A stretch of DNA of 36,996 nucleotides from a virus. Positions 1-7,559 of the stretch are shown one piece after another (positions within the stretch are counted from its first letter, which is position 1; each line of letters starts with the position of its first letter). The stretch covers positions 1 through 36,996 of the IMG/VR virus record IMGVR_UViG_3300047557_000609; one strand, given 5' to 3'. The notes below the pieces were generated by a model. The model did not search any database. It was given only the letters and a program-made list of their open reading frames with translations, and had not been told where the DNA came from. The translations under genes were made by a program, and so were the position numbers.

Positions 1-127
1 TCTGGGGTCGTGGCACTGCTGAGAAGGGCTACAATATGCAGAAAGCTATTGACGCTCAGATCAGAGCTCACCTAGACAGCCTTGCTTTGACCACTGCTCC
101 GATGATGGCAATGGATGCTACACGTCT
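1..127. repeat. Terminal overlap, left copy (equals 36870-36996)
   Basis: Bases 1-127 are identical to bases 36870-36996. Joining the ends removes one copy and leaves a unique circle of 36,869 bp. The portal reading frame continues without a break across the junction. A length of exactly 127 matches a common maximum assembler k-mer and the copies lie inside a coding gene, so I read it as an assembly overlap that shows a complete circular or circularly permuted genome, not as a phage terminal repeat. Confidence 0.97.
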
Positions 128-998
128 ACCACGTGGTGCTAAGTATGATGTGCGTCCTGGAAAGAACCTCTTAGTCAATGGTAATCCCAATGAGATCATG
201 ATGCCATTCAAGTTTGGCAACACAGATCCGCTAAATATGGGAACTGCTCAGACTTTCCAATCAATGCTCCTCCAAGCAACAGGAACAATGGATTCTGCTG
301 CTATGCCTAGCCAAGTAGCTGCTGGAGAAGCCTCAGGTGCTGGTCTTTCTATGGCTCTCTCAGGCTTAATGAAGAAGAATAAGCGTACTTTGATTAACTT
401 CCAAGAGGACTTCTTAATCCCATTCATTACTAAATCTGCCTATAGATTCATGCAGTTTGACCCAGATCGCTATCCTGTTAAGGATTTTGTGTTCTTGCCT
501 ATATCTTCCTTAGGAATGGTAGCTCGTGAGTACGAACAACAGCAGATGATGGGTTTAATGTCCACCTTAGGAGGTCAATCTCCTATAATCCCAGTGCTTT
601 TACAGGGTGTAATCCAGGGATCAAGCATTGCAAACCGTGAAGAAATCATTGCTACGCTCCAACAAATGAGCCAACCTGACCCAATGCAGCAGCAAATGCA
701 ACAGCTTGCTATGGCAACTGCCCAAGCACAGCTACAGAAGACCCAAGCAGAGGCTGCTAAAGCTATGGCAGAGGCTCAGAAAGCTGGAGCACAGGCTCAG
801 GCTGTACCTGTTGAAGCTCAGGCTAAGGTAATCGCTGCAGCTTCTAAGAATACTGCTGATCCTATGGCAGATGAGTTCGAAAAACGCATGAAAATTGCTG
901 ATCGCCTCATTAAAGTAGAGGATATTAAGTCCAATGAGCGTATTGCTGAGATCCAAAGCATGGGAAAACTGCAAAAAGGACTTGACAATTTGATGTAA
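3..998 (+). CDS. Portal (head-tail connector) protein, C-terminal part
   Basis: This is the C-terminal half of the portal protein, which forms the dodecameric ring at the capsid vertex through which DNA is packaged and ejected. The open frame runs in from base 3 with no start of its own and is the continuation of the gene that begins at 35885. Joined across the contig ends the gene is 1,983 nt (660 aa), a normal size for podovirus portals. Visible features are a conserved stretch rich in Met and Asn after the junction and, at about 673-870, a long Gln/Ala-rich helix (repeats of Gln-Ala-Glu-Ala type), typical of the barrel and tail end of T7-like portals. The last codons overlap a strong promoter (982-1010). 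Confidence 0.9.
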   Translation, partial: WGRGTAEKGYNMQKAIDAQIRAHLDSLALTTAPMMAMDATRLPRGAKYDVRPGKNLLVNGNPNEIMMPFKFGNTDPLNMGTAQTFQSMLLQATGTMDSAAMPSQVAAGEASGAGLSMALSGLMKKNKRTLINFQEDFLIPFITKSAYRFMQFDPDRYPVKDFVFLPISSLGMVAREYEQQQMMGLMSTLGGQSPIIPVLLQGVIQGSSIANREEIIATLQQMSQPDPMQQQMQQLAMATAQAQLQKTQAEAAKAMAEAQKAGAQAQAVPVEAQAKVIAAASKNTADPMADEFEKRMKIADRLIKVEDIKSNERIAEIQSMGKLQKGLDNLM

Positions 999-1010
999 AT
1001 ATGGTATAAT
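982..1010 (+). promoter_or_regulatory. Sigma70 promoter P1 (rightward, late arm)
   Basis: Perfect -35 TTGACA (982-987) and -10 TATAAT (1005-1010) with a 17-bp spacer; the -10 is preceded by TGG, an extended -10 element. The predicted start is near 1017. It lies in the last codons of the portal gene and would drive the scaffold and capsid genes. Confidence 0.9.
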
Positions 1011-1058
1011 ATTAGTAAATAATACCACAATAAACTCTCCTTGTCAAGGAAAAAGAGT

Positions 1059-1316
1059 ATGAACAGAGAATTACAGGATTACTACGAGAATAGATTCGCT
1101 ATGATGGCTACCCAAGGGTGGCAAGATCTATTAGAAGACATAGATTTAATGCTTAGTACGACTGACACCATTAAAGGTGTGGATACTGAGCAGCAGCTTT
1201 GGTTTAGAAAGGGAGAAGTCTCTATCATGACCTGGCTAAAGAATTTAAGAGAGTCAAGCACCGAAGTCTACGAGCAGCTTCAGAATGAGGAAGACAATGC
1301 CAAGACGGATGTTTGA
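1059..1316 (+). CDS. Conserved podovirus protein between portal and scaffold (85 aa)
   Basis: An acidic, helical protein of unknown function that begins with MNRELQDYYENRF. I chose ATG 1059, about 40 nt below the predicted P1 start and preceded by a purine-rich AAGGAAAAAGAG; a TTG at 1041 would add six basic residues but looks less likely. Proteins with this N-terminal style and the WFRKGEVS-like centre are, from memory, common between portal and scaffold genes in T7-like phages without RNA polymerase. The 3' end overlaps the next gene by 20 nt, so the two are likely translated together. A structural or assembly role is inferred from position only. Confidence 0.8.
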   Translation: MNRELQDYYENRFAMMATQGWQDLLEDIDLMLSTTDTIKGVDTEQQLWFRKGEVSIMTWLKNLRESSTEVYEQLQNEEDNAKTDV

Positions 1317-1530
1317 CTTTGAATGTAAGAATTCACACATCACTGAGTCCTTCGTCGATATAGACACAAAAGAAGTTCAGTGTGGTGAGTGTGGCGAGGT
1401 AGCTACTCGCATTCTTTCCTCTCCTCGGTTGGGTTTAGACCCAGTCTGCGGAGATTTCCCCAGTGCTACTGCACGATGGGCAAAGATGAGAGCTGAGAAG
1501 CTGGCATTGGAAAGAAAAACAAATAGCTAA
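1297..1530 (+). CDS. FmdB-like zinc-ribbon protein (77 aa)
   Basis: A small protein with an N-terminal zinc ribbon: one Cys near residue 10 in the form FDFECKNSH, then the knuckle CGECG at about residues 30-34, as in the FmdB/CxxC-CxxC zinc-ribbon family. It ends in a charged helix (WAKMRAEKLALERK). ATG 1297 (MPRRMFDF) fits the family start better than the in-frame ATG at 1285, because family members begin MPxxxFDF. It overlaps the preceding gene by 20 nt and is followed by a terminator-like hairpin. The role in the virion or in DNA/RNA binding is unknown. Confidence 0.8.
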   Translation: MPRRMFDFECKNSHITESFVDIDTKEVQCGECGEVATRILSSPRLGLDPVCGDFPSATARWAKMRAEKLALERKTNS

Positions 1531-1572
1531 GCAAGGCTCGTAAATGGACTCTTGACCACCGAGCTATTTTTT
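1521..1572 (+). terminator. Terminator or attenuator-like hairpin before scaffold gene
   Basis: AAATAGCT (1521-1528) pairs with AGCTATTT (1562-1569) and is followed by T residues to 1572. A competing inner stem, GCTCG (1536-1540) with CGAGC (1560-1564), cannot form at the same time. The long loop makes this a weak or conditional terminator. It may set the ratio of portal-side to capsid-side transcripts. Confidence 0.5.
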
Positions 1573-1609
1573 AAATGTCCTAAAATCGCATTGCGACAGG
1601 AGAATATAC

Positions 1610-2440
1610 ATGGCTGCAAATTTTATCGAACTGCCCGAAGTAGATGTTAACGAGAAGTACACTGATCCAACACAAGAAGAAGCAACACCAGACGCTGTAG
1701 AACAAACTGCAGCAGAACCTGAAGCGGTTGCCCAAGAACAAGAACTGCCTGAGAAGTATCGTAACAAATCTCTAGACGAGATTATTAGGATGCACCAAGA
1801 AGCCGAGAAGTTAATCGGACGACAGGCACAAGAGGTTGGAGAAGTACGTAAGTTAGCTGATTCGCTTCTAAAGCAACAACTCGAAACGAAGCACGACTCA
1901 CAGCCAAGTAAAGCACAAGAGATTGATTGGTTTGAAGACCCTGAGAAAGCAGTAAATCAGGCTGTAGAAAATAACCCTGTTCTTAAGAAACTGCAAGAAG
2001 AGCAAGCTAAACAGGCTCAGCTCGTAGCACTGCAGACTATTGAGAAGGCACATCCTGACTATATAAACGTAGCTCAGAGCGAAGACTTCCAGAAATGGGT
2101 AGTGTCCTCTAAGATACGCTTAAGGTTATACGAACAAGCAGCAGACTATGATGTAGATTCGGCTATGGAATTACTAGATACTTACAAGTCTCTACGTAAT
2201 ATCAAGCAACAGCAGCAAGAAACAGTAAAAGCTGCGGACGAGTCTCTAAAGAAAGTAGATGCTGAGAGTAGAAGTAAAAACCTTAAAACTGCTGCCGTTC
2301 AACAAGGCGGTACTGGGGAGTCAACAAAACCTGTTTATCGTCGTGCAGATCTTATTCGCTTAAGAATGCAAGACCCAGCTAGATACGAAAGCATGGCAGA
2401 TGAAATTCTGGCAGCTTACGCAGAAGGTAGGGTTAAATAA
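1610..2440 (+). CDS. Capsid assembly scaffolding protein (276 aa)
   Basis: The scaffolding protein directs polymerisation of the coat protein into the procapsid and is lost before maturation. It sits directly before the major capsid gene as in T7-like phages. The sequence is highly charged, rich in Glu, Gln, Lys and Ala, and predicted almost wholly helical: an acidic N-terminus (about residues 1-50), a central coiled-coil region (60-220) and a basic, helical C-terminus (YRRADLIRLRMQDPARYE) of the kind that contacts coat protein. The start has a clear ribosome site (AGGAG at about 1599). Nothing looks truncated. Confidence 0.88.
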   Translation: MAANFIELPEVDVNEKYTDPTQEEATPDAVEQTAAEPEAVAQEQELPEKYRNKSLDEIIRMHQEAEKLIGRQAQEVGEVRKLADSLLKQQLETKHDSQPSKAQEIDWFEDPEKAVNQAVENNPVLKKLQEEQAKQAQLVALQTIEKAHPDYINVAQSEDFQKWVVSSKIRLRLYEQAADYDVDSAMELLDTYKSLRNIKQQQQETVKAADESLKKVDAESRSKNLKTAAVQQGGTGESTKPVYRRADLIRLRMQDPARYESMADEILAAYAEGRVK

Positions 2441-2468
2441 ACTTTAATTTATTTAGGAGATTTTAAAA

Positions 2469-3434
2469 ATGGCTTTAACAACTGCAACATATCCTGGTAG
2501 TTCTACTACCATTGTCAACAAGACTAATGCTGACAAATTCATTCCAGAAATCTGGTCTGACGAAGTACTCGCTGCTTATCAGAAAAACCTAGTATTGGCT
2601 AACCTCGTTAACAAAATGACGATGCGTGGCAAGAAGGGCGATACGCTCCATATTCCTAAGCCAACACGTGGTGCTGCTAATGCTAAGTTAGCTAACACTG
2701 TTGTAAACATTCAAGCTGATACCGAGAACGAAGTACAAGTCGTTATCAACAAGCACTTCGAATACTCACGTTTCATCGAGGACATCGTCGAAGTTCAAGC
2801 TTTGGCTTCTTTACGTCGCTTCTACACCGAAGATGCTGGTTATGCTTTGGCTAAGAAGGTTGACGATGAGCTCTTCCAATTGGGTCAAACCTTTGGTGAC
2901 GGTTCTTCTGACTGGACTCATAGCAACAGTTACTACATCGACGCTTCTACTGGTTTAACAGCTTATGCTGATGACACCGTAGTTCCTGCTGACGTATTCA
3001 CTGACGCTGGTTTCCGTGCGTTGATCAAGCTCATGGATGACGCTGATGTTCCAATGGATGGTCGTTTCTTTGTTGTTCCTCCATCACTCCGTGCTGCTAT
3101 CATGGGTATTGACCGTTATAACAGCTCTGACTTTGTTGATGGTCGTGGTGTTCAGAATGGTCAAATCGGTAGCCTCTATGGTATCGACATCTATGTTTCG
3201 AGCAACTGCCCAGTTATCGAGACTGATGCTCAGAACACAGCAACTGCTGGTGGCGACATCAAAGCTGCTATCCTTGCACACAAAGATGCAATGGTATTGG
3301 CTGAGCAAATGGCTGTTCGTTCACAGACTCAGTACAAGCAAGAGTATCTGTCTACGCTCTACACTGCCGACACATTGTTCGGTGTGAAGACTGTACGTCC
3401 AGAAGCTGGTTTCGTACTCGCTGTAAACGCTTAA
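2469..3434 (+). CDS. Major capsid protein (321 aa)
   Basis: The coat protein of the icosahedral head, HK97 fold. It follows the scaffold gene by 28 bp with a strong ribosome site (AGGAG before ATG 2469). The length is usual for T7/P22-type podovirus coats. The N-terminal part has the motif FIPEIWSDEVLAAYQKN and the middle has a conserved run around HFEYSRFIEDIVEVQA, as in this coat family; the C-terminus holds the segment around LAHKDAMVLAEQM. A strong intrinsic terminator lies 11 bp after the stop codon, which would give high coat mRNA levels and reduce read-through into the fibre region. Confidence 0.93.
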   Translation: MALTTATYPGSSTTIVNKTNADKFIPEIWSDEVLAAYQKNLVLANLVNKMTMRGKKGDTLHIPKPTRGAANAKLANTVVNIQADTENEVQVVINKHFEYSRFIEDIVEVQALASLRRFYTEDAGYALAKKVDDELFQLGQTFGDGSSDWTHSNSYYIDASTGLTAYADDTVVPADVFTDAGFRALIKLMDDADVPMDGRFFVVPPSLRAAIMGIDRYNSSDFVDGRGVQNGQIGSLYGIDIYVSSNCPVIETDAQNTATAGGDIKAAILAHKDAMVLAEQMAVRSQTQYKQEYLSTLYTADTLFGVKTVRPEAGFVLAVNA

Positions 3435-3444
3435 TAGCAACTCT

Positions 3445-3476
3445 AAAGCTCTCCAGTTTCGGCTGGAGAGTTTTTC
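3445..3476 (+). terminator. Intrinsic terminator after major capsid gene
   Basis: The perfect 8-bp stem CTCTCCAG (3449-3456) / CTGGAGAG (3463-3470) has a 6-nt loop and is followed by TTTTTCTTT. AAAG before the stem can pair with the T-tract and extend it. This is the clearest rightward terminator in the window. Confidence 0.92.
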
Positions 3477-3505
3477 TTTAAGTGCATTCACTGAGTGTAT
3501 TTAAA
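3477..3505 (+). other. Long imperfect RNA hairpin ahead of the HNH gene
   Basis: TTTAAGTGCATTCA (3477-3490) can pair with TGAGTGTATTTAAA (3492-3505). All 14 positions are Watson-Crick or G-U pairs in RNA, and the top opens to a small loop. It starts inside the T-tract of the capsid terminator and ends three bases before the HNH start codon. It could mask HNH translation, contribute to termination, or mark the edge of the inserted element. Confidence 0.55.
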
Positions 3506-3508
3506 CAA

Positions 3509-4006
3509 ATGAAATACTGTTATAAATGTAAGCAATCTAAAGAACTTGATTTATTTGGTAAAAATAAGTCTCGGAAAGACGGTTTAGCAGATGAATGCCG
3601 TCCTTGTAAACAAGAACAAGATAGAGATTATGCTTTACGAAACAGAGAGAAAGCAAAAGACAGAGCGTCTAAATGGTACTATCAAAATAAAGAATACGCT
3701 TTACAGAAGAATAAAACTTATTCAATAGAATGGCGAAAATATAATAAAGATCGTCATGCTGCACATGAGAATAAGCGAAGAGCATTAAAACTAAACGCAA
3801 CACCAAATTGGTTAACTAAAAAACATCATCAACAAATAGAAGCATTTTATTGGTTAACTAAATTACAAGAAGAATTAACAGATACAAAATATCATGTTGA
3901 TCATATAATACCTTTAAAAGGTAAAACAGTATGTGGGCTTCATGTGCCTTGGAATTTACAAGTATTATCTGCAAAAGACAATTTAAGTAAATCAAATAAA
4001 GTTTAG
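3509..4006 (+). CDS. HNH homing endonuclease 1 (165 aa)
   Basis: A free-standing HNH nuclease of the mobile, site-specific type. ATG 3509 gives MKYCYKCKQS, which begins the zinc ribbon (Cys4, Cys7, Cys30, Cys33); an upstream GTG at 3482 lies inside a hairpin and adds nine unlikely residues. The middle is a Lys-rich helix (about 40-100). The C-terminus carries the HNH core YHVDHIIPLKGK, then a conserved Asn in PWNLQVLSA and the end DNLSKSNK. It is inserted between the capsid terminator and the tail fibre, whose first in-frame codons begin 14 bp after its stop with no usual start codon. Its codons are A/T-rich compared with the neighbours, consistent with separate acquisition. No good ribosome site is visible. 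Confidence 0.88.
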   Translation: MKYCYKCKQSKELDLFGKNKSRKDGLADECRPCKQEQDRDYALRNREKAKDRASKWYYQNKEYALQKNKTYSIEWRKYNKDRHAAHENKRRALKLNATPNWLTKKHHQQIEAFYWLTKLQEELTDTKYHVDHIIPLKGKTVCGLHVPWNLQVLSAKDNLSKSNKV

Positions 4007-4020
4007 GAAGGTAGGGTAAA

Positions 4021-6813
4021 ATCATAGGTATTTATCGTGGAGCAGGTGGCTCTGGTGATGCAATAAATGATTCTTCCAGTGAAGCACTCATTACAATTCA
4101 AGCAAAAGACGCTGCACTTGCTGCACAGGCTGCTGCAGAGGCAGCTCAAGCTGCTGCAGAATTAGCAGAGACTAACGCTGAGACTGCAGAGACTAATGCA
4201 GAGACAGCAGAGACTAACGCAGAAACTGCTGCAACTAACGCTGCAAGTTCTGCCAGTGCTGCATCTACTTCTGCAAGCAACGCTTCAACATCTGCTACTA
4301 ACGCTGCATCATCTGCATCGGCTGCTTCAACCTCAGCCAGCAATGCTTCTACATCTGCAACAAATGCCTCAAACAGTGCATCTGCTGCGTCTACTTCTGC
4401 AACTAACGCATCTAATTCAGCTACCGCAGCTGCTACTTCCGCTACAAATGCTGCATCGTCTGCTACATCAGCTTCAGGAAGTGCTTCTACAGCTACTACT
4501 CAGGCTACTAACGCAGCAAACTCAGCTACCGCAGCAGCGACTTCTGCAACTAACGCATCTAATTCTGCGTCTGCAGCGTCAACTTCTGCTACGAATGCTG
4601 CTTCGTCTGCTACATCTGCTGCAGGATCAGCAACCACTGCAACTACCCAAGCCACTAATGCGAGCAATTCAGCTTCTGCTGCATCTACTTCAGCAACTAA
4701 CGCTAGTAACTCTGCCAGTGCTGCTGCTACATCGGCTACTAATGCCAGCAACTCAGCTTCTGCAGCGTCTACCTCAGCAACTAACGCAAGTAACTCAGCT
4801 TCTGCTGCTGCAACTTCAGCGACTAACGCTGCAGCTTCCTACGACTCATTCGATGATCGTTACTTAGGAGCTAAATCTTCTGCTCCGTCTGTAGACAATG
4901 ATGGTAATACTCTTTTAGTAGGTGCTTTGTATTTTAATACAACCACTAACGAGATGAAAGTCTGGAGTGGTTCTGCTTGGTTAGATGCCTATGCTTCGCT
5001 CTCTGGTGCTTTACTTGCTTCTAATAACTTATCTGACTTAGCTAACGCTGCTACTGCTAGGACTAACTTAGGAGTAGCGATTGGCACGAATGTCCAAGCA
5101 TGGGATGCTGACTTAGATACTTGGGCTACTAAGACTGCTCCATCTGGTACAGTAGTCGGAACTTCTGATACTCAGACTCTCTCTAACAAAACCTTAGCTG
5201 GTGTAACTAACTCAGGCAACCTCACCTTCACAGGCACAGGTAATCGTATTACTGGTGATTTTAGTAATGCTACTGTTGCTAATCGTGTAGCTTTTCAAAC
5301 TAGCACAACAAATTCAAATACCTATATTGAAATATTGCCTAATGGGACAGCTACTCAAGCAGGAATTGATTTAAATAATGCAGCAGACCCTACTAATTCA
5401 TCTCGCTTTACTTTATTGAACACTGGCTCTGATGTTCGTATAGCTTCAGCAATTAATGGAACAGGCACATACCTACCACTAACAATGTATACAGGCGGTA
5501 GCGAAAGACTACGCATAGATACAAGTGGTAATGTAGGTATTGGTACTACTACAACTAGTTCAAAATTAGAAGTTTTAGGCTCTGTTGTAAATTCAATCTC
5601 AAACGCTGGTACAGAAGACGCTGCCACAGTCACTATTACTAATAATGATGTATCAGGATTAGGTAGAATTGCTAAAACTCTATACCAAATCGGTGGCTTA
5701 TCTATTGCGTCTGTATCTGGAGTATATACAGTATTTAATGGCTCAAACGATATTGGAGGGGCTTTAGCATTTTCTACACAAACTAATGCTGCTGGTGGTG
5801 TTGTAGAGCGTATGCGTATCGATTCTAGTGGTAATGTAGGTATTGGTACTGCTAGTCCTGCTACACGCCTTCATGTTGTATCAGGCTCAAACCCACCAAT
5901 GCGAGTTGAAGCCACTATAGGTGCTAGTGTTATTGTTTTTAAAGACTCTACTACTGGAGCAACTTTACCGTATGTAGGAAGCATTGGAAACAATACCGTA
6001 TTTGGACAGTTTGGTGGTTCAGAATCAATGCGTATCGACTCCAGTGGTAATGTTGGTATTGGTACTACTAGTCCACAAACAAAACTACATTTACAAGATA
6101 ATGCTGCTGTATTTATACAAATGACCGATGCTGGTGACGGAGCAAGCAGAATAGGTCAAAATGGTACAGCATTAACTTTTGGGGTTGATGGTTCTAGCGG
6201 CACAACAGAACGGATGCGTATCGACTCTAATGGTAATGTTGGTATTGGTACTACTAGTCCATCTACAAAACTTCATGTTTCAGACGCAGCAGCAGTTTCA
6301 GGATTTAGCTCAACTTCTATTCGTGCTGCTCGTTCTAATTATGGTGCAGATTTTGTAGGATATATTGACCAAGGAGTTGGTCATGGTGCAATTATTTCTA
6401 CAGTAGACAATGGCACAGCTACAGAACGAATGAGGCTCACCTCTAGCGGTAACCTACAGTTCAACTCAGGTTACGGCTCAGTAGCAACTGCATACGGATG
6501 TCGTGCATGGGTGAACTTCAACGGTACTGGCACTGTAGCTATTCGTGGTAGTGGTAATGTAAGTTCTATTACTGATAATGGTACTGGTGATTATGGTGTT
6601 AACTTCACAAACGCAATGCCTGACACGAATTATTCTGTTGCTGGCTTAGGTAAAGAGTTTGACAGCACAAGCAATTCGTGGGTCAATCTCTTTCTTGGTA
6701 AGAAAACTATCTCCAATACCTTTCAAACTACAAATATTCAAGTAGTGACACAGAACTCTGCAAACGGTCAAGTTATTGACTGCCCTGTTGTTAATGTAGC
6801 AGTATTCCGCTAA
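4021..6813 (+). CDS. Tail fibre / receptor-binding protein with non-standard start (about 930 aa)
   Basis: A long fibre likely to bind the host surface. The frame is open from 4015 (TAG at 4012) to 6813, but the first ATG/GTG/TTG is TTG 4927, which would discard a well-formed N-terminus. Residues from 4021 read IIGIYRGAGGSGDA, which resembles the attachment end of related fibres. I set the start at ATC 4021 or ATA 4024 because AGGAAGG and GTAGGG lie 5-10 nt upstream. In order: attachment segment; about 250 residues of Ala/Ser/Thr/Asn repeats (4096-4836); a YLGAKSSAP/WSGSAWLD domain; four or five repeats around RIDSSGNVGIGT (5505-6450); and a C-terminal domain (WVNFNGTG to NVAVFR) widespread in phage and prophage fibres. 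A true N-terminal exon or a start altered by HNH insertion is possible. Confidence 0.85.
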   Translation: MIGIYRGAGGSGDAINDSSSEALITIQAKDAALAAQAAAEAAQAAAELAETNAETAETNAETAETNAETAATNAASSASAASTSASNASTSATNAASSASAASTSASNASTSATNASNSASAASTSATNASNSATAAATSATNAASSATSASGSASTATTQATNAANSATAAATSATNASNSASAASTSATNAASSATSAAGSATTATTQATNASNSASAASTSATNASNSASAAATSATNASNSASAASTSATNASNSASAAATSATNAAASYDSFDDRYLGAKSSAPSVDNDGNTLLVGALYFNTTTNEMKVWSGSAWLDAYASLSGALLASNNLSDLANAATARTNLGVAIGTNVQAWDADLDTWATKTAPSGTVVGTSDTQTLSNKTLAGVTNSGNLTFTGTGNRITGDFSNATVANRVAFQTSTTNSNTYIEILPNGTATQAGIDLNNAADPTNSSRFTLLNTGSDVRIASAINGTGTYLPLTMYTGGSERLRIDTSGNVGIGTTTTSSKLEVLGSVVNSISNAGTEDAATVTITNNDVSGLGRIAKTLYQIGGLSIASVSGVYTVFNGSNDIGGALAFSTQTNAAGGVVERMRIDSSGNVGIGTASPATRLHVVSGSNPPMRVEATIGASVIVFKDSTTGATLPYVGSIGNNTVFGQFGGSESMRIDSSGNVGIGTTSPQTKLHLQDNAAVFIQMTDAGDGASRIGQNGTALTFGVDGSSGTTERMRIDSNGNVGIGTTSPSTKLHVSDAAAVSGFSSTSIRAARSNYGADFVGYIDQGVGHGAIISTVDNGTATERMRLTSSGNLQFNSGYGSVATAYGCRAWVNFNGTGTVAIRGSGNVSSITDNGTGDYGVNFTNAMPDTNYSVAGLGKEFDSTSNSWVNLFLGKKTISNTFQTTNIQVVTQNSANGQVIDCPVVNVAVFR
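4096..4836 (+). repeat. Low-complexity Ala/Ser/Thr/Asn coding repeat
   Basis: Degenerate tandem repeats of 12-45 nt built on codons for Ser-Ala-Thr-Asn-Ala-Ser (for example TCTGCAACTAACGCA and variants) code for a shaft of the tail fibre, predicted to form a trimeric helical or coiled rod. Such repeats gain and lose units by recombination, so the length may vary between relatives. The repeats also create long false open frames on the minus strand. Confidence 0.85.
5505..6260 (+). repeat. Dispersed fibre-domain repeat (RIDSSGNVGIGT type)
   Basis: Four well-conserved copies of a motif coding for R(I/M)RID-(S/T)SGNVGIGT occur at about 5505, 5806, 6024 and 6207. A degenerate fifth (RMRLTSSGNLQF) lies at about 6426. 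Spacing is about 180-300 nt. They mark repeated beta-structured modules and offer sites for recombination inside the gene. Confidence 0.85.
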
Positions 6814-6828
6814 AAAATAAGGATTAAC

Positions 6829-7026
6829 ATGAATCAACGAATTATATTTCCTAACGATAACGGTGGAGTATCCGTCTTAATTCCAACTCCTGAGTATCTC
6901 CAAGACCACACAATCGAAGAGCTTGCTGCTAAGGATGTTCCTGCTGGTAAGCCTTATAAGATTGTAGATGTCTCTGAGATTCCTGAAGACAGAACTTTCC
7001 GTAACGCATGGGAGTATCAAGAATGA
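6829..7026 (+). CDS. Small tail-fibre accessory protein (65 aa)
   Basis: A small soluble protein that starts MNQRIIFPNDNGGVSVLIPTPE. It follows the fibre gene by 15 bp with a ribosome site (AAGGA) and overlaps the next gene by four bases (ATGA), so the pair is coupled. From memory, a protein of this kind followed by a short helical protein is common just after tail fibre genes in phages and prophages, where fibre assembly chaperones are encoded. A chaperone role is inferred from position; no catalytic motif is visible. Confidence 0.75.
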   Translation: MNQRIIFPNDNGGVSVLIPTPEYLQDHTIEELAAKDVPAGKPYKIVDVSEIPEDRTFRNAWEYQE

Positions 7027-7244
7027 TTGTTATTAACATTGACAAAGCTAAGCAGATAACAAAGGAGCGTCTTCGTGTTGAGCGTACCCCTTTACTACAA
7101 GCTCAGGATGTGGCATTTCAGAGAGCTTTAGAGTCTGGAGCAGACACTGCTGCGATCGTTGCTGAAAAGCAAAGGCTAAGAGATATTACTAAACTGGCTG
7201 ATGAGGCTACAACACTAGAGGAATTAAAGGAGATTAAGGTATGA
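7023..7244 (+). CDS. Small helical tail-fibre accessory protein (73 aa)
   Basis: Starts MIVINIDKAKQITKERLR at ATG 7023, inside the stop codon of the preceding gene (ATGA). It is predicted all-helical and charged; the C-terminal part (LRDITKLADEATTLEELKEI) resembles the end of DUF4376-like and tail-fibre-assembly proteins. It overlaps the following gene by four bases. It likely acts with the 65-aa neighbour in folding or attaching the fibre, by inference from order. A GTG at 7008 would add five residues and has less support. Confidence 0.75.
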   Translation: MIVINIDKAKQITKERLRVERTPLLQAQDVAFQRALESGADTAAIVAEKQRLRDITKLADEATTLEELKEIKV

Positions 7245-7531
7245 ACTTTGAATGGAATGTAGTAAACTTAGAGCGTAAAGCTGACAATGGATTTGTAACC
7301 ACAGTACATTATACTGTATCTGCAGTCGACGGAGAAGTAACTGCTTCGACCTACGGTACTGTAGGATATACACAAGAAGCTGACAATTTTACACCTTTTG
7401 AAAGCCTGACTAAAGAGCAAGTCATCGGATGGGTTAAAGATTCTTTAGGAGAAGAAACTGTACAGGATAGTTTAGCTGCACAGATTGAAGCTCTGAAGAA
7501 CCCAGTTCAGGAATCTGGACTACCTTGGTAA
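7241..7531 (+). CDS. DUF7936-like tail-region protein (96 aa)
   Basis: A beta-rich N-terminal half (FEWNVVNLERKADNGFVTTVHYTVSAVDG) and an acidic C-terminal helix ending QESGLPW. This layout recalls DUF7936-type proteins found beside tail fibre genes; the assignment is from memory and not tested. The start overlaps the preceding stop (ATGA). Function unknown. Confidence 0.7.
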   Translation: MNFEWNVVNLERKADNGFVTTVHYTVSAVDGEVTASTYGTVGYTQEADNFTPFESLTKEQVIGWVKDSLGEETVQDSLAAQIEALKNPVQESGLPW

Positions 7532-7559
7532 TTTAACTTAACTTTAAAGGAGAATAACG

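Noticed and set aside
1-127. Phage direct terminal repeat (T7-like)
   Set aside because: Length matches an assembly k-mer and the repeat lies in the middle of the portal gene; T7-like terminal repeats lie in non-coding DNA near the early genes.
3037-3387. 116-codon plus-strand frame inside the capsid gene
   Set aside because: Shadow frame with low-complexity Leu/Val/Ser product; the capsid frame has the start signal and family features.
4146-4751. Open frames of 65 and 83 codons on the minus strand with Ala/Leu/Val-rich products
   Set aside because: They are the antisense of the Ala-rich fibre repeat, with no ribosome sites and against the gene direction.
4096-4836. Repeat array that looks like a CRISPR or tandem DNA element
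   Set aside because: Repeat units are in codon register, vary in length and sequence, and code for the Ala/Ser/Thr/Asn shaft of the fibre; no constant repeat-spacer pattern.
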